Source: Petrosia ficiformis (taxonomy: Eukaryota > Porifera > Demospongiae > Haplosclerida > Petrosiidae). From it: a DNA stretch of 64,000 nucleotides. The position numbers and the translations under genes are program-made. Under the pieces are notes generated by a model, which saw nothing but the letters and a program-made list of their open reading frames with translations, did not search any database and was not told the origin of the DNA. The stretch's first letter is position 1. Every line of letters starts with the position of its first letter. Below, piece after piece: positions 24,201 through 36,753 of this stretch. The DNA is taken from contig OX345650.1 of NCBI GenBank assembly GCA_947044365.1, positions 4,075,872 through 4,139,871 on the forward strand, written 5' to 3'.

Positions 24201-26231
24201 TAGTTATAACTAAATTGCAAGTCTGTTGTAAATAACTAAAACGAAATTAGCCAATAATGGACACTTTTAGTTAGTTAACTAAAGCTAAAACCCTTTTAGT
24301 AAGCCTAATATTATTTTAGTTAGTTAAACTATAACTAAACTCAAAGTTTGAGAACCAAGCAAAATATAACAAAAAGTGGTCATTATTTTCAAACTAAAAC
24401 AACACTAATAATAGAATGGAAGGAATCAGATACTAGTATGTAATATCAAATTAACTGTTATCTGTAGATATCTGATGTGGTTATTGGTTTATTACAATAT
24501 CAGTAAAATCCCTTGTCCGTACATCACTGCAATAGTTTCTGAAATATTTACATTTTTTAATTACTTTTTCGTACTTTACCATTAAAATAAATTATACTTC
24601 ATCTGTAGGTTCCAGTTCGCAAGTCTTCTCATGATGTTAATACAGAGGACAGCAGACCTTATTCTGAATTCGATTTTCGTATGGGACACAACGCCAATGC
24701 ATTATATTCTCGGCATCAACCAGAGGAAAGACTATCGGGGATTGATCCTGATGATAATGACTACGTGTTCATTGATCCTCATGTTTTAGCCACCCCTGTA
24801 ATTACCGATCTTAACGAAGATGGTGACAAAAGTGAAATGATTATTCCAGTTAGCTATTATTTTGATAACTACCAATATGGTAATGAGGCTAGCATAGGAA
24901 AAACGAAACTGTCAGCGGAAGAGCTTGTTGACTATGCTGCTGCAGGAATTGTTATCGTTGATCTGAAGACAAGAGAGATTGTTAAACAGAAATTACTAAG
25001 TTTAACTAAGCTAAGTTCAGATCAACCAGCTTATTTACTTGCTTCGCCTACTGTAGTAAAACTAGCTAAACATATGCCAATGTGTGTGATTATTGGGTCT
25101 GTTGCTGGACAGTTACACGTTCTACAAGGTGCTGAGCTGCAAGAAACACTTGGCTTTCCGATAACAATGGATTCCATATCAGCACAAGTTGCTGTTGAAG
25201 ATGTTACAGGTGATGGGTTTCTGGAAATGGTTGTTGGAGATGATAGTGGGAATATTGTGTGTGTCAATCACAAAGGTGTTAGACTATGGGAACAAGAAAC
25301 ACAGGTCTCGATTGAGTCTAGCGTACGCTTTGCTAACCTCTATTCTGATAAGTCTATGGAAATAATTTTGATTACTAAATTTGGTGATCTTTGGGTTCTC
25401 AATGGCAAAACAGGTTTACCTGATAAAGGATTTCCCATGACGCTTAATACGCTGGTACATTCATCTGTTCATCTTCTCCATCTCTCTCCTTCTACCTCAA
25501 AAAGTGACTATCATCTCTCCGCTGTGATACCGGCAATAAGCGGAATGTATATTGTTGATCTTAATGCAAGATGTGTTGACATGATACCCACAAGCGGTGA
25601 TATGGTACCCCACACGGTGCAATCAGATCATATTGACCCCTTCAATCCGGGTCTTGAATTATTGGCTACCAGTTTATCAGGAGAATTAGTGTGTCTCTCC
25701 ACAGGGACAGTTCATCCTCCTGATTTTGATGTGAGCATTGAAACATGGCCATCCGATGCTTTGAGTGGAAATGGATTCACACATAAAAAAAGCTCTTTTG
25801 CTTTAGTTTGTGGACGTGGTCTCAGTACGAGAGATGCCTCTGGAAAGACCTTTTTACTCAACTTTAAAATACACGATAAACAAGCTTCCGAGACTACTCC
25901 ACGTTCTTTCAATGTAACACTTAGTATAGGAAGACGATACATTTTATTAAAAGAATCTGTTATACTCACATCATCTCTTCAATCATTTGAATACTATGTT
26001 CCTACTCCACCTATTCCAACACGTTCTACAATGACATTAGAGATATGCAATGATCATGGTCAATGTGATCATGCTTCATTCACTGTGAGGTTCAATGTAT
26101 CTTTTGAAGATACTCTTGCTTGGTGTTTAGCACTTCCGTTTTTTGCTCTGGTCGCTAGTTATTTGTGGCTGTTGAGAAACGAGAGTACTATATCACTTCC
26201 AACTGTTATTAAAATACAGAAAAGGTCATGA
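21239..26231 (+). CDS. DEX1: DEX1-like FG-GAP membrane protein
   Basis: Related to plant DEFECTIVE IN EXINE FORMATION 1, an integrin-alpha-like beta-propeller protein of the secretory pathway. Exons: 21239-21321, 21372-21594, 22766-22873, 23630-23713, 24609-26231. Total 2121 nt, 706 aa. Residues 1-21 are hydrophobic and look like a signal peptide. Calcium-binding-type FG-GAP loops: DVDGDSLHD (55-63), DVDSDGVMD (104-112), DLNEDGDKSE (from 233) and DVTGDGFLE. The segment DPHVLATPVITDLN followed by MIIPVSYYFD, and KEWYMQD in exon 4, match the family's best-conserved blocks. A single membrane segment lies near residues 669-688 (LAWCLALPFFALVASYLWLL) with a short basic cytosolic tail. Function in an animal cell is unknown to me; cell-surface or secretory glycoprotein is inferred. 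Its introns hold nested MITEs. Confidence 0.88.
22075..22338. mobile_element. Family D element in DEX1 intron 2
   Basis: Inverse-oriented copy with the usual CATAACTTTAGTTTGGAATGAC and TTGAGATACAGTATAATCATG interior. It is followed by a poly-T/GTT stretch and, at 22739-22757, a poly-C run that lies just upstream of the exon 3 acceptor. Confidence 0.7.
22919..23550. mobile_element. Family A copy plus family D element split by a family C insertion
   Basis: 22919-23130 is a family A copy. Family D starts at about 23135 and is interrupted at 23229-23424 by family C (CTTTTTGATAAGC at the left, AACTCTG at the right). It resumes with GTAACTCAATAATGAG. TTATACTG occurs on both sides of the insert, so an 8-bp target duplication of the hAT type is likely. 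The nesting order shows C is younger than this D copy. Confidence 0.7.
24138..24407. mobile_element. Family A element in DEX1 intron 4
   Basis: Complete copy between TAGTGTTGTTTTAGT and ACTAAAACAACACTA. Immediately upstream, 23995-24040 has an (AC)n / (AGAC)n microsatellite. Confidence 0.75.
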
Positions 26232-26519
26232 TATCAAATCAAACTAGCGAAATCAATTAATTTTATTGAAAATTTAATAGTTTTAAAATTCTTATTTCTA
26301 AAAATAATTCTTTTCAATCATGAATAGTTCTTTCCTGGAATTACACTGACGGATTAGTAGAACCAGGAGCCCATGAATCCCAAATGAACCACGCTTTTGG
26401 CGGTGTTCATGCACTCCTGGTAGAACAAACAAAAGCATTTTGATAAGTGATAAATCAATTTAAAAATGTAATTTGTGCAACATTTGATATCACTGGTAAT
26501 TTAAAAATTAAAAATAACA
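26232..26519. other. Tail-to-tail intergenic region with fold-back
   Basis: DEX1 and ZSWIM2 converge here. A small inverted repeat at 26345-26425 has ends AACCAGGAGCCCATGAA and TTCATGCACTCCTGGT. It shares its outer sequence with the palindrome at 27274-27363, so it is probably the same element family. Confidence 0.55.
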
Positions 26520-29500
26520 TTAAACTAGTTTTTTGTCTTTCAAATGAGCATCTATGGCTGGTAATGAATTACCTGCTAACTGTAGAGTTGCAATACAAAG
26601 TCCTTTCTGCATTTCTTTCTTAATGCTTGGATTGGGTAAGATTTTAGGAAGGTGTCCTTTCATTTTGTTGTTGCTCTCCTCTCTGAACTGTGCCACTAAA
26701 CTAACAGGTTGTGATACACGTCGTATGACTTTTCTCCTGTTTTTTGTTACATTCAGTGCAGGATAGCTTAAATTATCACTTTTAATGATAGAATCTCCAT
26801 TCTCAACTTTATTACAAGACAAGAGTGATATTGCCTTTAGACTGAAGTCTTTACCAATGCTAGATTTTCTTGGAGTTTCAGTGCATTCAGATCTGTGGAT
26901 TGAACTTCCACGTCTTATACCAGATTGTCGGTGACTTAAATGTGATTTGGATTGTGTTGATGGTCTTCTTCTATCCTGACTATCAATACTTGTTAATCCA
27001 TGACCAGATATTGACATATTGATTGTACTCAGTTGCTGTTGTGGTTCCTCACTGAAGCTTGTGTGTAAATGACCATTTTTTAAGCTCCCTCTTCTACTAC
27101 CTGTGAGACTTGATTTCCTTTGTTTATTAGGGTTATAGATTATCTTTCCATCAATAGGACAAGTGTTGTGGCCTTCGTAACAAAACCAATCATCAGTGCA
27201 TTGTCTATGGAACTGAATAGAGCATTTCAAAGAGTATTATAACTAAAGTCTGTTCACATTCATCATTAGTCTTACCAGGAGCCCATAATGACGTTGACCA
27301 GAAAGCGTAAGAGTACTCTTAGTCTCTTACACTTTCTGGTCAACGTCATTACGGGCTCCTGGTCTTACTGGTCCATGAAAATTGGTTATGAACTTCTACT
27401 TAAACCCTTTTAGTAAATTGATGATAACTATAACTAAAATTTCATAAACCATGAAAAGTCCCGAATGATTGAGTATCATAAATATTCATTGTTTTATATT
27501 TTCATACCCCACTAATGAAGGTAGTTGTGTGACTAATGAAACGTTTAGTTATTCAAAAACAATTATTGATTCGAATTTAAATATAAAACAATGAACATAA
27601 CTCATAACATAACTATTATGACCACTTCTATTTATACTAAAGTATGTTCATGTTGAGTTGACACCAAACTAAATGATAATATCATTTAGTTTGGTGTCAA
27701 CTCAACATGAACGTACTTTATAACTAAATGTGGTCAATTGTTATACTAACATATCACTGTATCATCTTTATTGCAAATGTCCTTCTTACTTTGTGTTTAC
27801 AAGGAATCCTCCTGACCCAGTCCCCTCTCTGAAAAGGATTAGAACAAATTTGACAACTTGCTCCAGAGATTAGTAAAGGACTATCATTATCTAATGGTTC
27901 TGTGTGGAATGAATTGAGCACAAAAGGAGGTACTCCACTATTTGATGAAGGACTTCCAATCATTAGAGAAGAATGATGAGAATTGTCCAGTTGTAAGAGC
28001 AAGTCATAGTCATTTTCAGTTAACTCTCTGTTTTGTAAGTCGTCTGTCAATGATTGAGATAAAGAAGGGATAGATGGACGAATGGCTGATCTCCAAGAAT
28101 GGCTTGGGTGCTGTAAAAATGGATATTCAATTATTCATCATATTTCACAGCTAAAAGTATTTGATTACCTGACGAAAATGGAATGAGTGTTCATTATGTC
28201 TATCTTCTGCAAAACAGCTTGAACAAAGATAGAAATTTGGGCAAGAATTGCACCTACATGTATATTACACCAAATAAAACTATATACATGTATATCATGT
28301 ACATAAATTGAACTGACTTGTAACATTTTCCAGCAATTGGGCAAACTTTGCATTGACTGCAAGAAACCCCCAAGTGAAGACTTTCACGTCCTGCTGTTAT
28401 TCTTCTATTTACATGATTATGTAACTCATAGTAAAGTTCCTATAGAAAGGTATACATGAATATTATTGGTATGTTTTAGTAAATAAACTGTAAAATGGAA
28501 ATTGGCCAATAACTTAAACCAATACTAAGGTAAGGTGGGGCAATTCTGTCAGAGGTAATTCCAAAGATTCAAGATCTCTCTGGCATTGATAGGGTCTAAG
28601 TTGGACTTACAAACTATTTATTGCTACAACGACAAACAGTAGGTGATAGTTACCCTCACTGCGAAGCATAGGTGGAAGAGTATGATAATCTTTTATTATA
28701 GCAGGCAGTAAAATTGCAAAGCAGTTTATCCTTGGAATTGCCTGTGGTGCTTCCAGAATTGCCCGCATTAAATTTGTAATGAGATTGCCCCACCTTTACT
28801 TTATTGTACTATATCTACAGCTATATTTGGAGAAACTTAGCATACTATAGCTGATACTAAAAGTAGTTATTATTGTTGTACTAAAACTAAAACAATGCTA
28901 CCTTGAATGTAGAAAACTTCTCTCTGCAGAGTGGACAGTTTATCACAGTTTCTCCTTGGGATTTTTGATGCTCTGCCCAAATCTTAATACATTTCAAGTG
29001 GACACTGTTTCCACATCCGTACCTGAAAGATAGTGAAGTACTAAATGATATTCATACATTCAGGATTGTATTTACTGAACTTCGATAAAAACAACATTTC
29101 TTCTTCAAAAGAATCTTCAGCCAAAAGGCTTTCTTTAGCTTATATAAGCTGAAGAAAGCCTCTAGGCAGGGTATGAAAATAGTGAGCTGACTGCCAGACA
29201 TTTTGACCACTCTTGTTCTGCTTCTATATACTATGCTTTCAGTTCAGTTTTAATTTACTGGACTATCACTAGATTTATTGGAGAATGTCCTGTATGACTG
29301 GCTGTTTCCACACCACTGCCTCTAGGCCAAATTAATCGTTTCCAGCATCACTAAAAACATTATGCTATAATTACACTCACTTGCAATAACTCAATCTTTG
29401 AGGCTTTTCTATTAATTCTTCTTGACATATTGGACAAACATCATCAGGAGCAATTGGCCGTTGGTCACATGATGTAGAACTTAAAATGGAATCTCCAGTT

Positions 29501-31461
29501 TTGGGACTTTGTCGAGTAAGGTGTCCATTAAGAACTTCATGAACTTCTCTCTCAACCAAGCCGAGTTGAAATACAACTATCAAAAAGACTAAATTAATGA
29601 TGTATAGATGCTGCAAGACACCAAACACTAACAAGACATAATAATGTTATTGTTTGGTAATTCGTCCCTTTATACAACTCCCATTTTTATTTATAGATGC
29701 AGTAATTACTTTTATAGATGCAGTAATAATTATAGATGGATTAACGATGTTTCTATAGTTCTTAATAACTTAACATCTAATAGTCATAACTGTACCATTC
29801 ATAAATCTGAAAGTACTTATCCTTTTACCTACCAATGAATTTATAATTGCATCTCTGAGCTCTGACAGAATGAGCTCTGACAGAATGAGCTCTGACAGAA
29901 TGAGCTCTGACAGAATGATCTCTGACAGAATGAGCTCTGACAGAATGAGCTCTGACAGAATGAGCTCTGACAGTTATTAACAGGTACTTATTACAATTCA
30001 TGATTATGCAGTATGTTATAATACTGGGAACTATTCATAATAATAATTGCATGAAGAATTACAGTGTATGTTGCATATCACCACCTAATTTAGAATACCA
30101 CATTATTGCAAACAAAATACTGTTGGCATTTTGCTATAACTAACACATAAATTAACGTTCACACATGCTGTTGACCCTGACCAAGCATTTAAATTCAATC
30201 TGTGTTCTGTTATAGTTACTATTACAGCTGCACCTCACATTAAGGATACATAATCACATGCATGAAATCATAATTATCAAAAAATTACCCAACCCTATAT
30301 AGTACTCAGTACTCACTTGGATTCTCTTTGGGTAATCGGAACTTTTTCAACATCAACCTAGTTGCAACATGAGATTTGAAGGACAGTAACTTCAAGCATT
30401 ATAAATAATATTACAATTACCATAAAATATGTACACACAACTCTTTCTCCTTCTTGAACAGAGGACAAGTACAAGTGTGAGGATCTCCTAACAATACCTA
30501 TGATACAAAACAAAGTATGCTCTTCCCTGCAAGATCTACAGATATTACCTGTATTAGTAATAAACTGATATTACCTGATACTACCTGTATTAGTTATGAA
30601 CTGATATCTCATTTTACTGACATTCACATCGACCACTAATAGCTGATACTGATCCAATCTATTCATGATATCTCATACAACAAGCATTTTCTCATTAATT
30701 AAAAAAAGCGTTTAGTGACATTATAGTCATAAGAGATGAGTACTCTTAATATATCGGTTACATCACTCAAAACTTACCAATAGACTGATACTAAAAGCAA
30801 TGATCGATACTGATCAAATTATCAGTATATCAATATGCCTATACATTAAATTGTTGTGTGATATACATGTATCACTTGTTTGTATCATTAATACATAAAT
30901 CATCTCCACCCATACATTGGACTTATTGACGTTTTAATACATTAATAGTGGGATTAATAATAGACAGTTGATATTTTTCCAGTACTGGATATGAATAGCT
31001 ATTTCTTCAGTTGATCACATTAAGACACTGTAACCTATCAACAGTGCAGGAATGTAAATCCATAATTACACTGGAGGAGCGAGGTTTAAAACAGAAAACG
31101 TTAAGAGTGGATGGATGTAGAGAGAAAGGTTAGAGTATTGATCAGCTCTTTAATCCTACCACATATAGTCCCTATGATTGATGGGTGTGGGCCACTAGAC
31201 GGTAGGAATCAACTACCAGACAAATAGCGTGTCCAAGCAATTATTTGTATGGGTACCAGACAAACATATATATATAATATATATATATATATAAATTATA
31301 CATATACATACCTTGAATTTTTTGTCGACTCCTTCTTGTGTCAGTACAAATGCTGCAGGACCAGTCTGGTTAAGAATGTATATTGTTGATTGTAGTGTTT
31401 CGTTGATTCTTTTAGATACTTCTTCGGTACACATACGTCTCCATGACACTGAACGAGACAT
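26520..31461 (-). CDS. ZSWIM2: ZSWIM2-type E3 ubiquitin ligase (SWIM, RING, ZZ, RING)
   Basis: Self-ubiquitinating E3 ligase family, testis-enriched in mammals. Exons in order: 31312-31461, 30421-30497, 30317-30357, 29381-29576, 28902-29022, 28318-28439, 28169-28253, 27790-28110, 26520-27212. Total 1806 nt, 601 aa, all in frame. Domains: SWIM finger CxC-x9-CxH (C59, C61, C71, H73); first RING, residues 137-187 (CPIC to CPLC); ZZ finger, about 222-258 (CSQC, CPIAGKC, CNSC, CSSC, HNEH); second RING, about 350-389, starting CQIC and ending EGHNTCPIDG. In the last metal pair of the second RING a His (H386) stands where the mammalian protein has Cys. The 230-residue C-terminal exon is Ser/Arg-rich and without a recognised domain. 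The start lies 381 bp from divergent IP6K copy 2. Confidence 0.92.
27274..27363. repeat. 90-bp inverted repeat
   Basis: Arms of about 41 nt: ACCAGGAGCCCATAATGACG continued by TTGACCAGAAAG, then the reverse complement ending CGGGCTCCTGGT. It lies in the last ZSWIM2 intron. Confidence 0.85.
27620..27735. repeat. 116-bp palindrome
   Basis: Nearly perfect inverted repeat with almost no spacer. The centre is CTAAATGATAATATCATTTAG and the outer ends are GACCAC and GTGGTC. The sequence is family A-like at its edges (TTATACTAAAGTA). It lies in the last ZSWIM2 intron. Confidence 0.85.
28535..28802. mobile_element. MITE with GGTGGGGCAAT ends
   Basis: The left end TAAGGTAAGGTGGGGCAATT and right end TTGCCCCACCTTTACTTTA are inverted repeats. 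The interior carries TTACCCTCACTGCGAAG, a motif also seen near 24060 and 52250. It is non-coding and lies in a ZSWIM2 intron. Confidence 0.65.
29855..29972. repeat. 15-bp minisatellite, about eight copies
   Basis: Tandem GAGCTCTGACAGAAT units, one copy with GATCTC. In the ZSWIM2 intron between exons 3 and 4. Confidence 0.95.
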
Positions 31462-31842
31462 AATTTTGGTTATCTGCTGTTATCTGTTGCAATTATCACT
31501 TTGGATCTGAAGCATTCAAAATGTCTACAATTAACTCCGCACACGTCGCAGGCTTGTGTGTTACCATGGTAACAATATTTTGGGGGTGTTTTTGTCACGA
31601 CGCGACGTACGTACGTACGATAAACATGAACATGTACGTACTTGTATAATAATTATGTGGTTGTTATCTTGTAAAATATTTTAAGTGTCTATACAACCTG
31701 CTTTTAAAAGATCTGCAGTGGAATTTCTTCCAGACATAACAAAAAGGTTACTATAGTAACACTGTCATGAAGCCCTTTTTTTTAAATTTACATGGGTGTG
31801 GTGGAGACTGCTAAAGGAAGCTACGAAAGTGGACCAGCCACT
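31462..31842. promoter_or_regulatory. Bidirectional promoter ZSWIM2 / IP6K copy 2
   Basis: 381 bp between divergent starts, with a small palindromic CGACGTACGTACGTACG stretch near 31603. No TATA box was recognised. Confidence 0.5.
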
Positions 31843-34800
31843 ATGGCAGAAAATGGTCAACCAATCTTATTACAACCCTTCAAACACCAAGTTGGTGGAC
31901 ATTTTCTCATAATGGAGATAAACCAGGAATGGATTTGCAAACCAATGGAATCAAAAGAGAGGCTCTTTTACGAAACAGTACCAGAGCCACTGAAACAGTT
32001 CATTCCTATGTATAAAGGTAAACTATAAATGGTCCCCTGTAGTATCTGTAGAATATATCATATACATGTGTGTTTGTCTGTGTGTACAATAATCTAAAAC
32101 ATCTAGTGAATATTTCAGTCACTGATATCAAATCATGATGATGATGCTAAAATTCTAGTACTCCAGGAATAATTTGACACCTTTAATTTTGCGATGGCCA
32201 TGGTGTTACTTTCACTTTGTAATTGCTACTGAAGCTACTAACAAGATGTTTAAATTGTGAGACACTTGGAATGTATATAATTGTTGATTCCAGGAAATTC
32301 AATTAGGTACTTATTATTTACCACAAATAAGAGTAAAGTTAGTAGGTTGGGCAATTTTATCACCATAATTATTAATTTGCTAAAATTAATGCATGATAAA
32401 TCCTAATGTTTAAAAATTGCTAAATTTAGTGGACGCAATTAGTAGCTTGCCTAAGCTATCTTGAAGAGAGAGCTCATGAGCTGAAACATCTGAAAGGAAT
32501 GTTTTTTGTCTACTCGAAGCAACTCCATTATATAACACTCAACAAAGCTTCAGTTTGCGTCGGCCAGAAGTAATCACATACATAATCCACAATAATTCCA
32601 TGAATTACTGATGCAACTGAGCTAAATATAATTTATTTTCTGTGCACAAACAGTGATAGAAGTCCACAGAAAAACAGACACTCTTTTTACAGGAAACAAC
32701 ATGACCGCAGCTGGACTCGAACCACTGACCTTTCGATCAGGAGGCTCAAGCTCCAACCACTAAGCCACGCTGCCCCCTTAAAGAAAAGAGTGCCCATCAA
32801 ACTGGGACTATTTGATGGGAATGATAAACTACAACTTACATACACACAAGTGGAGCTTAAGCATCCTGATCGAAAGGTCAGTAGTTCGAATCCAGCTGCG
32901 GTCATGTTGTTTCCTGAAACAACATGACCGCAGCTGTTTTTCTGTGGACTTCATTGCTAATACACAAACAGTGTTTGTTGTTTACTGACAAGACATGCTT
33001 CAAGTTTTATATTTCTTCAACGTTTATAATTATGCTCTTTCCAGGTGTTTTAAATGTTTGTTTTAGACGTGGGAAAAATGGAGACTTTCAATACATTGGC
33101 TATCCAATGAGTGATGAAACATCTACTGTTACACATACTATGAATGATGTATCATCAATGCATAGTGTTACAGAAGAAGAGAATCTTCGATTTCTTAAGT
33201 GCTCAAGGCGTGGTGAATCTAGAGATGGAGTCAAAAGTATGGCCTTCACTACATCTAATAGTAAGTTATACATGCATTACTGACTATGAAAATTCATATT
33301 AAGTTAAGCTAATATTTATAATGTAGATGTTTTTAAGTCTCATTACTAGCCTACAAGTTTTTTTATATAACTAGTAAAGTTTATTCACAATTCAGATGAC
33401 CTTAAAGATATTATAAAATATAGAGTATAGTGTATAGTTTAATGTCATAATGTATTTATATTGCAACACTAAGTTACTTATGCGACATAGTAATTAGTAA
33501 AAATGGACCTTTTTCGTATAATCAAATACCTTTAAATACTCTCTATTCCACCATTTTATACAGGATGACAATGGAATTTGGTATCCAGGAAGCTTCTTAG
33601 ATACCACATTTAGTTGGCTTCCTGTAAAAAATGACAGAATAGCAAGTGTTCCATTTCATCAAAATTATTTTGACAAGAATTACATGTAGTCACGTTTTGC
33701 AGATTATGTGACATAATATGTAATTCCAGTATAATATATGTATAGTAATAACCATTATACTGATGATGTACAGTAGTAGATGAAGTCTACAGAAAGATGA
33801 ACACTCTCCTTCCAGGAAACAGCATGCCAAGAGCAGAACCAGAACCACTGACCTTGAAAGACTACAGCTTCTATATACATATGTTAGTCATTCCCACTGA
33901 AAAGTCCCAGATTGATGGGCACTATTTTTTTTAAGGAGGCAGTGTGGCATAGTGGTTAGAGCTTGGGCCTCTTGATCACAAGGTCAGTGGTTGTGGTTCT
34001 GGTTCTGCTATGGGCATGCTGTTTCCTGGAAGGAGAGAGTTTGTCTTTCTGTGGAGTTCATCAGTTTATAAACACCTTTAGGATGGTTAATCCTACATAC
34101 CTTCACCTCTATTCAAGTAATAATTATGATCCTACTGATGATAGTATTATTAATGAATAATTAACTATGGCAACTGTAAAATAAACTGTATACAGTTGGT
34201 TCCCAATACTGTGATGTCATATCCTGTATATATTACATCATCTGATCATATGTGATCATTTTATTGACATTATCTCAATAGGCACTCCTTGGACTGATGT
34301 GTGTAAGAAATTAATGACTAATGTTTTGGAAGAGGAGAATGATGAATCTAAACTTCATGGTGAGTTTACAGTAAATACTGCTACAGTTCAATTGACCAAT
34401 AATATATCAGGTCAATAAATCACTTACACATACCTCTCTGTGAGGTGTATAAGTACATGTATCTAATTATGGACCTTCCATTTTCCTTAATTGCAATATT
34501 ACATAGTAAATACATACACATGTATCTAGACATCAACTATCTAATACAGCAAGCCAAATTAAGTATAATCTCATTGGTGAATATTGTATATGGATTTTTA
34601 ATAATCTCAGTTTCAACAACACTTAATGTCCAACAACAAGACTACAGTCTTATATACACACTTGTGTGTATGTATGTTGTGGTTTAGTCATTCCCATCAA
34701 CTAGTCCCAGTTTGATGGGCACTCTTTTTTTTAAGGAGGCAGCATGGCTTAGTGGTTGGAACTCGAGCCTCTTGATCAAATCGTCAGTGATTCAAGTTCA

Positions 34801-36464
34801 GCTACAGTCATGTTGTTTCCTGGAGAAAGAGTGTCTGTTTTTCTGTGGACTTCATTGCTAGTCCAACAAAATGTTTCAGTCGCTGTGTATTTAAGATCAA
34901 AGTCATATAGCACATGCTAGTTGCTGTGTATTTAAGATAAAAGTCATATAGCACATGGCAGTTCTGTGTATTTAAGATCAAAGTCATATAGCACATGGCA
35001 GTTGTATCCACAGCTTGAAAGGTTTTGTTTGTCATTTAGAATACATTGTTATTGAAAACTTAACTGGCAAATTCAAATGTCCTTGTGTGTTGGACCTCAA
35101 AGTGGGAACAAGAACACATTCTGATGGAATGAGTGAGGCCAAGAAACAGCTTCATTTGGAGAGATGTGAAACTACCACTTCAAAGGCAATTGGAGTCAGA
35201 TTGGGAGGAATGCAGGTATATATGTATACTGTATTCCCTACACACAGTAATACACTCCTTAGATACTTATAATAGTCCTGAGATACTATATAGTTGAGAT
35301 AGGAGTCTTAGTCTCCTTTCTTTTATATTATAATCACAAAATTGAAAACAGTATTAGCTCACACTTGCAAGAATTCTTGCAACAAAATTATTTAAAATTC
35401 ACTACAAGACAATGAAGCACTGTGGTCTTACTTGAGCAAGTTGTGACAGTGCTATTTTCAGTCATGTGATAAAATTCTACAAAACCTCTGAAGTTTTGAG
35501 CAGCTTGTATATACATAATAACTGTGGAAGGAGTTAAACATGATCGCAGGTTTATCACCAATCTTGGGAAGAAGAGACCACTAAGAGAGCTTCGGTTCCA
35601 CTGGTTAGGAAACTGTTAGTCAGCTTAAGCCAGTTAGGTCTTTGAAAATGTTAGAAACAGCTTGGTTTGAAGTTATGGGATTAGTACAATCCTACACTCC
35701 TCTGTCATCAAGGAGTCCAGTGGTTCAGATAGTAAGAGTGCCTGACTAGATATCAGAAGATCCCGGATTCAATCTCTAGTGAGATTCCCGACTTTCAGTT
35801 TTCCTTTTGTGTCTATTATAATTCCTGGACATGATAGTCTTGGGCAGCATAAAACTGTCTATACATACATGTACATGCTGTTAAACATGAACATTTGTAA
35901 TCTATACGATTTCTCTCATATATTTAGTTGTATAATACTTTGGATAGTAAATACTATTTCATGGATAAATACTATGGTAGATCCTTCACGCCTCAAGCAT
36001 TCTGCAAATTAATTACTGACTTTCTGTACAGTGGGAAACGATATAGATGGGAATTATTCCCAGATTTTATCAGGAAACTCAAAGATCTAAGGGAGGTTCT
36101 CAAAACACAGGACTCGTATCGACTTTTCTCTAGTTCACTTTTGATAATGTACGAAGGTGATGACCAGGAAGAGAATAGTGAAGGAACAAACGAATCTCCT
36201 ACAGTTAATGGACATGTTACAACTCCACCATCATCTGGTGGCCATGACTGCTCCTCTCTGGCCATGGTGCAATCTCAAGGCGATGATACTTTGCAAAAAG
36301 CTACCAGAAAATTGTTAGATGTTAGAATGATTGACTTCTGCAATACAACACACAGACATTGTGTTGATGATCCTGTGAAGTATGACGGTCCTGATGAAGG
36401 ATATTTGTTAGGATTAACAACTATTATTGACGCCTTAGAAACATTTCTGAAAAATAAAAATTAG
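31843..36464 (+). CDS. IP6K: Inositol hexakisphosphate kinase-like protein, copy 2
   Basis: ATP-dependent inositol pyrophosphate synthesis expected. Exons: 31843-32017, 33045-33236, 34282-34359, 35040-35215, 35928-36464. Total 1158 nt, 385 aa, with the same five-exon plan and junction phases as copies 1 and 3. The signature PCVLDLKVG is at residues 163-171, followed by TRTHSDGMSEAKKQLHLERC, and the catalytic Asp of RMIDFCNTT is D343. This is the most diverged copy in sequence but has all the motifs in canonical form. The acidic/Ser-rich insert between LLIMYEGDDQ and the RMIDF motif is longer than in the other copies. An in-frame ATG at 31792 would add 17 residues. I prefer 31843 because MAENG is conserved in the paralogues. 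Introns contain tRNA-derived SINE-like units. Confidence 0.93.
32660..32940. mobile_element. Inverted tRNA-derived SINE-like units in IP6K-2 intron 1
   Basis: A minus-strand unit (about 32690-32778) reads GGGGGCAGCGTGGCTTAGTG, then a B-box-like GGTTCGAGTCC and CATGTTGTTTCCTG. A second, plus-strand partial unit ends near 32940. The common downstream sequence CTGTGGACTTCATTGCTA is present. Similar units are at 33780-34110, 34688-34868 and 55190-55420. Confidence 0.65.
33780..34110. mobile_element. Two opposed SINE-like units
   Basis: A minus-strand copy around 33785-33875 and a plus-strand copy from 33935 (AAGGAGGCAGTGTGGCATAG, TGGTTAGAGCTTGGGCCTC). The downstream module CATGCTGTTTCCTGGAAGG and GTGGAGTTCATCAG is shared with the copy at 55190-55420. 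Confidence 0.65.
34688..34868 (+). mobile_element. SINE-like unit
   Basis: Full unit: a 5' CATTCCCATCAACTAGTCCC module, poly-T, the tRNA-like GGAGGCAGCATGGCTTAGTG part, and a 3' CTGTGGACTTCATTGCTAG module. It is followed by a 3-4 copy repeat of GTGTATTTAAGAT / AAAGTCATATAGCACATG (34880-35005). Confidence 0.65.
35705..35800 (+). mobile_element. tRNA-like fragment
   Basis: GAGTCCAGTGGTTCAGATAG followed by TGACTAGATATCA and GGATTCAATCTC resembles the unit at 2737-3070, but the boxes are degenerate. It lies in IP6K-2 intron 4. Confidence 0.4.
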
Positions 36465-36670
36465 ATATTTTTTTTTTAATGAAATTTGCGAAATGTTTTT
36501 AAATTATAAAAGTTATTAAATTTTGTTATATTAATTTCTTCATGATGACATACATGTGTATATACATTCTTGAAAATTATATTACATTCTATTTTTGGCT
36601 TCATTTTTATTGTGTTTTTCTGGTACAATTAATTTTATTTCTGAACTAACCATAATAATCTTGCTGTGTA

Positions 36671-36722
36671 GTATGTACGTATGTATGTATGTATGTATGT
36701 ACATATGTATGTATGTATGTGC

Positions 36723-36753
<31 letters not shown>

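Noticed and set aside
25031..25969. Minus-strand frames of about 80 residues
   Set aside because: Antisense shadows of the large DEX1 exon.
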